A stretch of 64,000 bases of DNA from Martinezella tropici (GTDB taxonomy: Bacteria; Pseudomonadota; Alphaproteobacteria; Rhizobiales; Rhizobiaceae). Below the pieces are notes generated by a model. That model was not told the DNA's origin. It worked only from the letters and a program-made list of their open reading frames with translations, and made no database searches. Positions within the stretch are counted from its first letter, which is position 1. Each line of letters starts with the position of its first letter. The stretch is taken from NCBI GenBank assembly GCA_000799755.1, contig JUHI01000024.1, positions 1 through 64,000 of the forward strand, written 5' to 3'. This document shows positions 40,546 to 50,514 of this stretch, piece after piece. A program made the position numbers and the translations under genes.

Positions 40546-41742
40546 ATGTCTGACGATATCCGCAGCAAAATCGGCCTGAGGCCTGTCATCAACGTGTCCG
40601 GCACCATGACCAGCCTCGGCGCGTCGATCGTCGTACCCGAAGCCATTGCGGCAATGACGGCAATTCTTCCGCAGTTCGTTGAGATCAATGACCTGCAGCG
40701 CAAGGCAAGTGCAGTCATCGCACGACTGACGGGCAGCGAGGCAGGCTTCGTGACGGCATCCTGTTCTTCGGGCATCAGTCTCGCCGTCGCCGGCGCCATA
40801 ACCGGTAACAATCTGCTCGCCATCGAGAGACTGCCCGACATCAGTCCGGACAAGAACGAAGTCATCGTGCAGATGGGCCATGTAGTCAGCTATGGCGCTC
40901 CGGTGGATCAGGCAATCCGCCTTGCCGGCGGCAAGGTCGTCCTGATCGGCCAGGCAACATCGACGCATCGCTTCCACATGGAAAACGCCATCACCGAGAA
41001 GACGGCTGCCGCCGTCTATGTCGTATCCCATCATGTGGTCGACTATGGCCTGCTGAATCTGATCGAATTCGTCGAGATCGCCCATGCCAAGGGCGTGCCC
41101 GTCATCGTCGACGCCGCTTCGGAATACGATCTCAAGCTTTTCCTCGCGCAGGGCGCCGACATCGTCCTCTATTCCGGTCATAAGTTCCTCGGTGGCCCGA
41201 CGTCGGGCATCGTCGCCGGCAAGAAGGAACTGGTGCGCAATGCTTTCCTGCAGAATATGGGCATCGGCCGCGGCATGAAGGTCGGCAAGGAAAGCATCTA
41301 TGGCGTCATGGCGGCGCTGGAGGCCTGGGAAAAGCGCGACCATGCCGGCATCCGCGAACGGGAAACCGGCTATCTCAACCTGTGGAAGCGGACCCTGGAT
41401 GGCCGACCCGGCGTCACCGCCCTGATCGAGCCGGACCCCACCAACAATCCGCTCGAGCGTTTGCGGGTCATTGTCCAGGCACCGGAGGCGCATATCAGCG
41501 CCTGGGATCTTGCCGCAGCGCTTGGCCGCGGCAACCCGCCCGTCATCGTACGGGATCATGAGGTCGAACATCACTATTTCTATCTCGATCCCTGCAACCT
41601 GCATCCCGGCCAGGAGACGATCGTCGCTGCCCGGCTGGCCGAGGAGCTCGACAAGGCGCGCGCCTCCAACGAGATCATCGCGACGCCGATCGAGAACCGC
41701 AGCAGGCATCGCTTTGACGGCATGCTGAACTGGCCCGATTGA
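40546..41742 (+). CDS. SelA-like PLP-dependent enzyme (aminotransferase fold type I)
   Basis: This 398-residue enzyme belongs to the SelA/DgaE-like group of PLP enzymes, which includes D-glucosaminate-6-phosphate ammonia-lyase and cog3964-linked proteins of unknown reaction. The opening RSKIGLRPVINVSGTMTSLG is typical. The PLP Lys is K213 in LYSGHKFLGGPTSGI, and the preceding VPVIVDAASEYDLK holds the PLP-binding Asp. Length and motifs fit the DgaE/SelA-like family and not true selenocysteine synthase, for which no selB or tRNA-Sec was seen. A GGAGAG site precedes the ATG. It probably eliminates ammonia or racemises an amino-acid product freed by the amidohydrolase. Confidence 0.88.
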   Translation: MSDDIRSKIGLRPVINVSGTMTSLGASIVVPEAIAAMTAILPQFVEINDLQRKASAVIARLTGSEAGFVTASCSSGISLAVAGAITGNNLLAIERLPDISPDKNEVIVQMGHVVSYGAPVDQAIRLAGGKVVLIGQATSTHRFHMENAITEKTAAAVYVVSHHVVDYGLLNLIEFVEIAHAKGVPVIVDAASEYDLKLFLAQGADIVLYSGHKFLGGPTSGIVAGKKELVRNAFLQNMGIGRGMKVGKESIYGVMAALEAWEKRDHAGIRERETGYLNLWKRTLDGRPGVTALIEPDPTNNPLERLRVIVQAPEAHISAWDLAAALGRGNPPVIVRDHEVEHHYFYLDPCNLHPGQETIVAARLAEELDKARASNEIIATPIENRSRHRFDGMLNWPD

Positions 41743-41774
41743 GCCATGACAAGAATCGTAGCGGGGGAGTAAAG

Positions 41775-43607
<1,833 letters not shown>

Positions 43608-43725
43608 TACCTCTATCCGATCGGCCAGCGGGCCGATCGTCACCCACAAATCGAGCCGCCAATATAGGTCGATCCGCGCCGCATCGATGAGCGACGAAAG
43701 ATGCTCTTGCAAAAGTGTGCCATGT

Positions 43726-43743
43726 TGATTAATCGTTTAATCA
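43726..43743. promoter_or_regulatory. LacI-type operator upstream of the adenine module
   Basis: Perfect arms TGATTAA and TTAATCA pair around TCGT. The dyad ends 24 bases before the LacI ATG and resembles LacI-family boxes in size and composition. It probably mediates autoregulation and control of the downstream deaminase and permease. Confidence 0.6.
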
Positions 43744-43766
43744 CAAAAACCAGAGCGCATTCTTGA

Positions 43767-44774
43767 ATGAGCAGTACACGCCCCTCTTCCATCCGCGAAA
43801 TTGCAACCAGGCTGGGTGTTTCCACGGCAACCGTCTCCAATGCGCTGCGCGGTACGGGGCGGGTATCATCAGCCCTTGCGGCTCAGATTCGTCTGGAGGC
43901 GGACAGGCTCGGCTATGTCCCTGACCATACGGCACGGGCGCTGCGCACCGGCCGGAGCAATACGGTTGGCCTATTGGTCCCGAACATCGGGCAACCGCTG
44001 TTTCCTGCCTTTGCACAGGCGATCGAACGGGCGGCAAAGCAGCGCGATCTGGCCGTTCTGATCGGCGACAGCCAAGGCGATCCCCGGCAGCAGGACTTCG
44101 AAATGAGAACCATGATCGCCCGCGGCGTCGACGCGCTGATCGTGATCCCGACGCGCGGCACAACCGTTGTGCCCGAGGATGTTTCGGTGCCCGTCGCCGT
44201 CATAGACAGCGCGGCCACAACGGGCAATATCGCCGCCAGCGATCATCGTGAGGGAGGCCGCCTGATCGCCCGTCATCTGCTCGAACTTGGCCATGACAGG
44301 CTTCTGATCCTCGCCGGCCCTGAGAATTCACTGGTGGCGCGCGAGCGCGTCGAAGGAATGTGCGAAATCTTCCGCCAGGCCGGTGTCGAACCGGCATTGC
44401 GGTACGGCGATGCCACTTTCGAAGCAGGCAGCGCCCTCGGTCGCGAGCTCGATGTGCGGGATTTTACAGCCTGTGCAGCCGCCTACGACGCCCTGGCCAT
44501 CGGCTTTGCCATCGCCGTCAGAGACAGGGGCTACAGCATTCCGGCAGACATATCGCTCACCGGCTTTGATGATCTGATGTGGGCTCAAATCGTTTCTCCG
44601 CCGCTCACCACCGTCCGGCAGGATCTGGAAGCCGTGGCGAACCACGCACTCGCCTTCGTTGCCGGAGAAACCGAGACCAGCGGGATATTCCCGACGGAAC
44701 TTGTCTTGCGGCAATCGACCGCGCGCCCGTCCGCTTTCGTCCAAGGAGGCAAAGATGCCGAACGAACCCCATGA
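43767..44774 (+). CDS. LacI-family regulator of the adenine-use module
   Basis: The 335-residue protein has the LacI HTH (SIREIATRLGVSTATVSNAL and the hinge YVPDHTARALRTGR) and a periplasmic-binding-like effector domain starting NTVGLLVPNIGQPLFPAFAQ. It ends with VLRQSTARPSAF. Purine repressors of the PurR type share this fold, and the two downstream genes handle adenine, so adenine or hypoxanthine is a likely effector (inference). The stop codon lies 20 bases inside the deaminase gene, coupling regulator and enzyme. Confidence 0.92.
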   Translation: MSSTRPSSIREIATRLGVSTATVSNALRGTGRVSSALAAQIRLEADRLGYVPDHTARALRTGRSNTVGLLVPNIGQPLFPAFAQAIERAAKQRDLAVLIGDSQGDPRQQDFEMRTMIARGVDALIVIPTRGTTVVPEDVSVPVAVIDSAATTGNIAASDHREGGRLIARHLLELGHDRLLILAGPENSLVARERVEGMCEIFRQAGVEPALRYGDATFEAGSALGRELDVRDFTACAAAYDALAIGFAIAVRDRGYSIPADISLTGFDDLMWAQIVSPPLTTVRQDLEAVANHALAFVAGETETSGIFPTELVLRQSTARPSAFVQGGKDAERTP

Positions 44775-46533
44775 CCTCCATTCACCGGAGCTGCGCGATC
44801 GCGCCGTGCGGGCAGCCCTGGGCCTTGAGCCGTTCGACGTGCTCATTGCCGGCGGCACGCTCGTCGACGTCGCGACCTCGGAAATGAGGCCGGCCGACAT
44901 CGGCCTTGTCGGTCCCCTGATCGCAAGCGTTCATCCCTCCGGAAGCAGGAAGGACGCGAACGAGATCGTCGACGCGTCGGGACGCTTCATCGCGCCCGGT
45001 TTCATCGACACCCATATGCATGTCGAAAGCTCGATGGTGACGCCGAGGCGATACGCCGAAACGGTCGTCCCGCAGGGTACGACGACCATCTGCTGGGACC
45101 CGCATGAAATCGGCAACGTCGCCGGTCTTGACGGCATTCGATGGGCACTCGAAGAAACACGGCAATTGCCGCTGCGCTTCCTGACCCTGGCGCCGTCCTG
45201 CGTGCCTTCGGCGCCCGGCCTGGAGCTTGCCGGTGCGGAGTTCCGGTCCGGCGAAATGGCGACCATGCTGAGCTGGCCGGAGATTTCCGGCGTTGCCGAA
45301 GTCATGAATATGCGTGGGGTCCTTGAGAGAAGCGAGCCGATGCGCGGCATCGTCGAGGCCGGGCTTGCGAGCGGCAAGCGCGTCTGCGGCCATGCTCGTG
45401 GCCTCGAAGGCGCGGAATTGCAGGCATTCGTGTCTGCGGGGATTCAATCCGATCACGAGATCACCTCGGGCGAAGACCTGCTGGCAAAATTGCGGACCGG
45501 CCTCACCATCGAGTTGCGCGGTTCCCACGACTATGTCCTGCCCGGCGTGATCGAGGCGTTGAAAAGGCTGCCGCATATGCCGCAAACGCTGACGATCTGC
45601 ACCGATGACGTCTTCCCCGACGACCTCGTGAGCGATGGTGCGATGTCATCTGTTCTCAGGCGCCTCATCGGCTACGGTATGAAGCCGATCGACGCCATCC
45701 GCGCCGCCACGCTCAACGCCGCCATGTGGCTGAACCGCTATGATCTGGGGCTGGTGGCGCCCGGTCGTCGCGCCGACATCATCATTCTCTCCGACCTGGA
45801 GACGATCGCGGTCGACCACGTCTTCGCATCGGGGCGTGAGGTCGCAAGAGGCGGCAGCCTCACTGGAACCTGTGAGAGCGTATCCGCGAATGCCTATCGC
45901 GACACCGTAAAGCTTGGCAGGCTTTCTGCCGCCGACTTCACGATCGCACTGCCGGGCATGACGGCAGCCAGGATCAACACGATTGTCAGCCCGCGTTTCA
46001 CGAAATGGGGGGAAGCGGCCGTCAAAGTGGAAGACGACAAGCTCGTCCTGCCCGACAACATGCTTCTGATGGCGGTCATCCACCGCCACGGAAGAAAGGA
46101 CCCGACGCCGGCCATCGGCGTGCTGGAAGACTGGGGCCATTGGCGCGGCGCGCTTGCGACGACGATATCCCATGACAGCCACAACCTCACTGTCTTCGGC
46201 CGCGATCCCGCGGATATGGCAGCGGCGGCCAATGCCGTTATCGAGGCCGGCGGCGGCATGGCGACCGCTGCCGATGGCATGGTTACGGCCGTCCTGCCCC
46301 TGCCCGTCTGCGGCTTGCTGTCAGATGCGCCTGCGAAGGAAGTGGCGGATGATTTCGCCAGACTGCGCGCGGCGGCCGACAACATTGCCGACTGGATGCC
46401 GCCCATTCGCACCTTCAAGGCCGTCGTCGGCGCAAGCCTTGCATGCAACCCAGGCCCGCACGTCACCGACCTCGGTCTGACAGACGGGACAACCCAGGAA
46501 ATCAGACCGCTTCTGGCTGCAAGCCGAAACTGA
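44755..46533 (+). CDS. ade: adenine deaminase
   Basis: This 592-residue enzyme converts adenine to hypoxanthine and ammonia. The ATG at 44755 has AAGGAGG upstream and lies inside the end of the LacI gene. The amidohydrolase domain shows IDTHMHVESSMVTPRRYAET (HxH and the AdeC-type second metal Glu), WDPHEIGNVAGLDG, CGHARGLEG and ICTDDVFPDDL. The C-terminal AdeC domain contains VIHRHGRKDPTPAIGVLEDW and TTISHDSHNLTVFGRD, both diagnostic of adenine deaminase 2. Purine salvage through hypoxanthine/guanine permease is encoded next. Confidence 0.93.
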   Translation: MPNEPHDLHSPELRDRAVRAALGLEPFDVLIAGGTLVDVATSEMRPADIGLVGPLIASVHPSGSRKDANEIVDASGRFIAPGFIDTHMHVESSMVTPRRYAETVVPQGTTTICWDPHEIGNVAGLDGIRWALEETRQLPLRFLTLAPSCVPSAPGLELAGAEFRSGEMATMLSWPEISGVAEVMNMRGVLERSEPMRGIVEAGLASGKRVCGHARGLEGAELQAFVSAGIQSDHEITSGEDLLAKLRTGLTIELRGSHDYVLPGVIEALKRLPHMPQTLTICTDDVFPDDLVSDGAMSSVLRRLIGYGMKPIDAIRAATLNAAMWLNRYDLGLVAPGRRADIIILSDLETIAVDHVFASGREVARGGSLTGTCESVSANAYRDTVKLGRLSAADFTIALPGMTAARINTIVSPRFTKWGEAAVKVEDDKLVLPDNMLLMAVIHRHGRKDPTPAIGVLEDWGHWRGALATTISHDSHNLTVFGRDPADMAAAANAVIEAGGGMATAADGMVTAVLPLPVCGLLSDAPAKEVADDFARLRAAADNIADWMPPIRTFKAVVGASLACNPGPHVTDLGLTDGTTQEIRPLLAASRN

Positions 46534-46580
46534 GGTCATCAGCCGCACGGCAGCGTTTGCCGACTTAGGAGATAGTCACA

Positions 46581-47933
46581 ATGGCCTCAAATATGAATGT
46601 CGGACAGCCGGACGACGCGGTCGAACCGTGGTGGAAGAGCTATTTCCGCATGCGCGAGCGCAAGACCAATATCAAGACGGAAGTCATCGCCGGCATGACG
46701 TCCTTCCTGGCGTCGGCCTATCTTCTCGTCGTGATCCCCTCCCTGCTTTCGGCCGGAGGCATCGACCGCGCCGCCGCAACGACAGCAACCATTCTCGTCA
46801 TCATCGGCGCGACCCTGTTCATGGCGCTCTATGCCAATATGCCCTTCGTGGTGGGGCCAGGCATCGGCGGCTCGGTTCTGGTGGGTCCGACGATGGCAGC
46901 CGTGGAGCATATTCCCTGGCAGACCGGGCTTGCCATCTCCTTCTGGTCCAGTGTCATCTTCGTGCTGCTGACGGTGCTCGGCGTACGCCAGGTCATCGCC
47001 CGCATGGTTCCAGCCCAGATCAAGCTCGGTCTGGGTGCCGCGATCGGATTGTTCATCGCGCTTCTCGGCTTCAAGAATGCCGGTCTCGTCGACGTCAACG
47101 CCAAGAGCCACGCGCTCATGCTCGGCTCATTCAGCTCGGGGCAGGCCATCATTGCCGTCTTCGGCATCTTCCTCGCCGTCTTTCTGCGTGGTCGCAAGGT
47201 GCCGGGACCGATCCTGTGGGCCATTCTCGGCAGCACGCTGCTCGGCATTCCGCTCGGCGTCACCAAGGTGCCTGCCGCATTCTTCGGAGCACCACACGGC
47301 ATCTCCGAGATCGGCCTGCAGCTCGATTTCCTCGGTGCGCTGAAGATCGAATATTTCCCCTATCTCTTTGCCTTCTTCGCATCCGAGTTCTTCTCGACGC
47401 TTGGCACGACGCTCGCCGTAGGCGCCAAGGCCGGCCTTGTCGACGAGGAGGGCAATATGGCGGATCTGGGCAAGCCGTTCCTCGTCGATTCGATCGCTGC
47501 CACGATCAGCCCGCTGCTCGGCATTCCCTCCGCGACAGCGCTTGTCGAAAGCGCCACGGGCGCGGAAGCGGGCGGCCGCACCGGCTTTGCTTCGCTTGCA
47601 ACCGCGGCCCTCTTTGCCCTTACCTTGCTCTTCACCCCGATCGCGCTGATGATCCCGGCAGCGGCCACCGCACCCGCCCTGATCCTCGTCGGCATGTCGA
47701 TGTTCAGCGCGCTAAAGCGGGTCGACCTTGAGAATTTCTCCGACGGTCTTTCCGCCTTGATGATGGTCCTCTTGACCCTCGTCTCCAACAGCTTTGGAAC
47801 CGGCATCGCCGGTGGGCTGTTGTTCTACGTCATCGTCAAGGTATTGTCGGGAGAAGCAAAGCAGGTCTCCATCGGCATGTATCTTCTTGCCATCCCGCTG
47901 GCCTATTATTTCTGGACGATAGCTGCTCATTGA
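46581..47933 (+). CDS. NCS2 (AzgA-type) purine permease, adenine/hypoxanthine/guanine
   Basis: This 450-residue inner-membrane protein belongs to the AzgA/PbuG branch of NCS2. Landmarks are RKTNIKTEVIAGMTSFLASA near the N-terminus, MPFVVGPGIGGSVL (family: GLNAFF or variant), FFASEFFSTLGTTLAVGAKA and IPSATALVESATGAEAGGRT, the last being the NCS2 substrate motif. Twelve or so helices are visible. The usual G-x-N-x-F motif near helix 3 reads PGIGGSVLVGP, a variation worth noting. An AGGAG site precedes the ATG. It lies 47 bases after adenine deaminase and should import the adenine that enzyme deaminates. Confidence 0.92.
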   Translation: MASNMNVGQPDDAVEPWWKSYFRMRERKTNIKTEVIAGMTSFLASAYLLVVIPSLLSAGGIDRAAATTATILVIIGATLFMALYANMPFVVGPGIGGSVLVGPTMAAVEHIPWQTGLAISFWSSVIFVLLTVLGVRQVIARMVPAQIKLGLGAAIGLFIALLGFKNAGLVDVNAKSHALMLGSFSSGQAIIAVFGIFLAVFLRGRKVPGPILWAILGSTLLGIPLGVTKVPAAFFGAPHGISEIGLQLDFLGALKIEYFPYLFAFFASEFFSTLGTTLAVGAKAGLVDEEGNMADLGKPFLVDSIAATISPLLGIPSATALVESATGAEAGGRTGFASLATAALFALTLLFTPIALMIPAAATAPALILVGMSMFSALKRVDLENFSDGLSALMMVLLTLVSNSFGTGIAGGLLFYVIVKVLSGEAKQVSIGMYLLAIPLAYYFWTIAAH

Positions 47934-48009
47934 GCGGCCACCGATCCTGCGTTTGCATCAAGAGCATTCGCAATTTTCAGCGAGACTTTTGATGAGGGAT
48001 TTCATGTGA

Positions 48010-48087
48010 CGCCATTTTCAGGGCAAGATTATCCTTTGGGCGGTCCGCCGGTGCTGCCGCTATGGTGTCAGCTACCGCGATCTTGAA
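48010..48087 (+). pseudogene. IS6-family transposase N-terminal fragment (IS26-like branch)
   Basis: The plus-strand frame reads RHFQGKIILWAVRRCCRYGV and then SYRDLE, almost the textbook N-terminus of IS26-like transposases (RHF..IILWAVRWYC.YG.SYR.L). A stop lies just upstream and similarity ends after RDLE. No DDE domain or terminal repeats were seen. It lies at the left edge of the glycosidase cluster. Confidence 0.65.
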
Positions 48088-48185
48088 GGGGGCCTACCCC
48101 CCGGCTTACACCATGCCGGGATTAATCGAACAAAGCCCTCGCAGCGCCAGAGCACCCTCAGCGCTTGGGATCGTTGCAAACCCGT

Positions 48186-49313
48186 TCAGTGACTGGTTAC
48201 AGTTAGCCCCAGCGCCATGAGAAGGCTAGGATCGAGCGTGTCAGGGCCGGATTTACCAAGGGTCGCACCGAGGCCGAAGCCGTCGTTGTAGGCCCACAGT
48301 CCCCAGCCCATGCCCTCGGCTTCGCAGGCTTTCCGCACAGCGAGCAAATAGGCCAAGCGGGTAGCCTTCGGCCGATTATCGAGGATTCCGAATTCCTCAT
48401 TGGCTACCACAACGCCGTTCTGGTGCGCCCAGGCGGCCGCCGCATGAATGTCGGCCGCAACCTTGGCAGCCGTCCAACCGGACTGGCAATACCATTTGAC
48501 CTGGCCCTCGGTCTTGGCAGTCTTGGCGGTCTGGCTGACACTGGTGCAGCCGGAGGGATCGTTCACCGGAAAGATGAGAGCGGAAAGCACCGGTGCATCC
48601 TCCGCTGGTAGATCCTTCACCTGCGTGGAGGTCAGGAAGGTCGGATCGTAGAAATGAAACACGTAAACGATGTTTCTGTCCGGCAGAAGCTTCGTCTTCG
48701 GCAGGGTGGTGACGTCGTCCCAATGATTGCCAGTGGCCAGGATGGTCACGTTGGGCAGGTGGCTGCGGATGATGCGCAGCAAGCGGAGTTGCAGGGCATC
48801 CCAGTCGCTGCCGTTAGGAAAATTTGGTTCGTTGAGGGTTTCGACGAAGGTGAGGTTCGGGTTGAGCGGCGCCAGCAGAGGTGCAAGCTGATCCCAGAAT
48901 TTCGCCAGCGACGCGCGGTCGCGTGGATTGTTCGAAAGGTCCCATTTTTGGCGTTCCGGTGATATGGATACGCCAAGTCCTGCATTTTGGATCGCCGCCA
49001 TCTGCACCACTAACGCCTTGGCCACGTCAACATCCAGCTCGCCGTCCGGCTGCTGCAGGGCGGAGGGTGAGAGCGGCACGCGCACGTAGGTGAACCCGGC
49101 CGATTTGATCTGCTTGAGGACTTGGAGGCTGACATAGCTGGCATAAAAGCTTATGGGATGCGCGCCCGGATCTGAAAACCAGCGATTGATATTGGCGCCC
49201 CGGCGCAATGTTTCAACGCGATTAGGCGGCGGCTGACCGTTGGCATTCACACTATTCGTAAAAGAGATCTGAAACGCCATCGCTGTAAGGAAGAGGCGAG
49301 CAACCGTCTTCAT
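48186..49313 (-). CDS. secreted GH5-like glycoside hydrolase (cellulase-type)
   Basis: This 375-residue enzyme has a signal peptide (MKTVARLFLTAMAFQI and on, cut near NANG) and a clan-A TIM barrel. The ATG at 49313 is chosen for its GGGGAG site. The acid/base is E162 in VETLNEPNF and the nucleophile is E306 or E307 in VVANEEFGI. RRGANINRWFSDPGAHPIS near the start and GLWAYNDGFGLG near the end also fit GH5. Cellulose or a beta-glucan of the bacterium's own exopolysaccharide is a plausible substrate. It is divergent from the unknown secreted protein at 49484, sharing a ~170-base promoter region. Confidence 0.88.
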   Translation of the reverse strand: MKTVARLFLTAMAFQISFTNSVNANGQPPPNRVETLRRGANINRWFSDPGAHPISFYASYVSLQVLKQIKSAGFTYVRVPLSPSALQQPDGELDVDVAKALVVQMAAIQNAGLGVSISPERQKWDLSNNPRDRASLAKFWDQLAPLLAPLNPNLTFVETLNEPNFPNGSDWDALQLRLLRIIRSHLPNVTILATGNHWDDVTTLPKTKLLPDRNIVYVFHFYDPTFLTSTQVKDLPAEDAPVLSALIFPVNDPSGCTSVSQTAKTAKTEGQVKWYCQSGWTAAKVAADIHAAAAWAHQNGVVVANEEFGILDNRPKATRLAYLLAVRKACEAEGMGWGLWAYNDGFGLGATLGKSGPDTLDPSLLMALGLTVTSH

Positions 49314-49483
49314 GGTGCGAACTCCCCATCCTTCCAAAGTAGCGCCAGATTGTCATTTCGATGCTACAGTTAGATATAGACCAGAATTCCAAATCAACAG
49401 GTCGCTCAACCGGAGTTTCATCGCACCGTCGCCGAATTCGGCTATACCGAGGCGGCTGTCGGCAAACGGCAAGAGGAAGCCGG

Positions 49484-50464
49484 ATGCGTTTCTTCCAGTC
49501 CCTGCAAGTGTTCATCTTGGTCGTGTGTTTTGCCACCGCCGCCAATCCTTTCGCGGCCGACGAGGTTTTTGCCTCAACCACCAAGGCATGGATCTCCAGC
49601 AACGACCCTACCCACGGCGGAGCACCCGATTTCTGGTCGATGTTTGAGCCTGGTGCGCCCTGGGCAAGGGCAATGGCACATGTCGAGGGCATCTCGATCG
49701 CCCAGAACCTTGTCACCAACGGACCGCCGGACAAGCTGCGCTCCTTTTATGCCTTTTTAAAGCAAAACCACCTCAAGCTTGCCGTCAGCATCGGCATGCT
49801 CACCTGGTCAAATCGCTGCGGAAAGCATGTGGAAGGCTACGTGCCGCCGGGCGGTTCCGACTATGTGGCTCAAAGAATCAAGGCGCTTGGCGGCGAGCTC
49901 GACACGATCGACATCGATGAAGCCTTCTGGTTCGGACGGTTCTATGGCGGTGAGAATGCTTGTCACAGCCCGATCGATGCGCTTGCCGCAGATGTGGCGG
50001 CGAATTTCAATGCCTATAGACGCGTATTTCCCAACGTGGAGCTCGGGGACACCGAGCCGCTGGGGCCGCCACCTTCCGGCGATCCGACCGGTCGCTGGGC
50101 GAAGGAGACGCAAGCCTGGCTCGACGCCCTGGAGAAGCAAACGGGCTCGCACCTTGCCGTTGTCCACGAAGACATTACCGATTGGGATCGACCGCTCGCG
50201 GGCTATCTGCCTGCTGTCGCCGATCTGGTGCGGCGCAATCACATCGCCTTTGCCCCGATCATCATAGCCGCAAGGCCGAACGGGCCGGACGCCGCCTGGA
50301 TGGCGAGCGCCGAACATAACATCGCCCTGTTGAAGGCGTCCGCTGCCTGGCCGCCGGATCAGATCGTCTTTGCCACGTGGCACGCCTTTCCGACCCGTAA
50401 CCTGCCGGACAGTTCGCCCGAGGCGTTCACTCATCTGGTTAATTTTTATTTCGACGGTCGGTGA
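49484..50464 (+). CDS. secreted protein of unknown function, possibly glycosidase-like (326 aa)
   Basis: I do not recognise the family. The ATG at 49484 has AAGAGGAAG upstream and opens a signal peptide (MRFFQSLQVFILVVCFATAA), then a mature part beginning near FAADEVFAS. The body alternates strand-like and helix-like segments (LKLAVSIGMLTW; GELDTIDIDEAFWFGRFYGG; HLAVVHEDITDWDRPLAGYL; IAFAPIIIAARPNG), which suits a TIM barrel with acidic residues at strand ends (DIDEAFW, VVHEDITDW). It ends NFYFDGR, overlapping by a few bases a potential upstream start of the next gene. It is set between a GH5 and a GH54 enzyme, so a glycan role is likely but unproven. Confidence 0.65.
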   Translation: MRFFQSLQVFILVVCFATAANPFAADEVFASTTKAWISSNDPTHGGAPDFWSMFEPGAPWARAMAHVEGISIAQNLVTNGPPDKLRSFYAFLKQNHLKLAVSIGMLTWSNRCGKHVEGYVPPGGSDYVAQRIKALGGELDTIDIDEAFWFGRFYGGENACHSPIDALAADVAANFNAYRRVFPNVELGDTEPLGPPPSGDPTGRWAKETQAWLDALEKQTGSHLAVVHEDITDWDRPLAGYLPAVADLVRRNHIAFAPIIIAARPNGPDAAWMASAEHNIALLKASAAWPPDQIVFATWHAFPTRNLPDSSPEAFTHLVNFYFDGR

Positions 50465-50514
50465 GAGGCTCCGTTTGGAACGCAATTTGGCACGCGATGA
50501 TGGGAAACCTGCGG

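Noticed and set aside
40546..41742. True selenocysteine synthase (SelA)
   Set aside because: Length and neighbours fit the SelA-like catabolic group, and no selB, selD or tRNA-Sec is seen nearby.
50461..50514. Upstream GTG start for the trimodular glycosidase
   Set aside because: It has no ribosome site, overlaps the previous stop and would bury the signal peptide behind 18 residues; ATG at 50515 fits secretion better.
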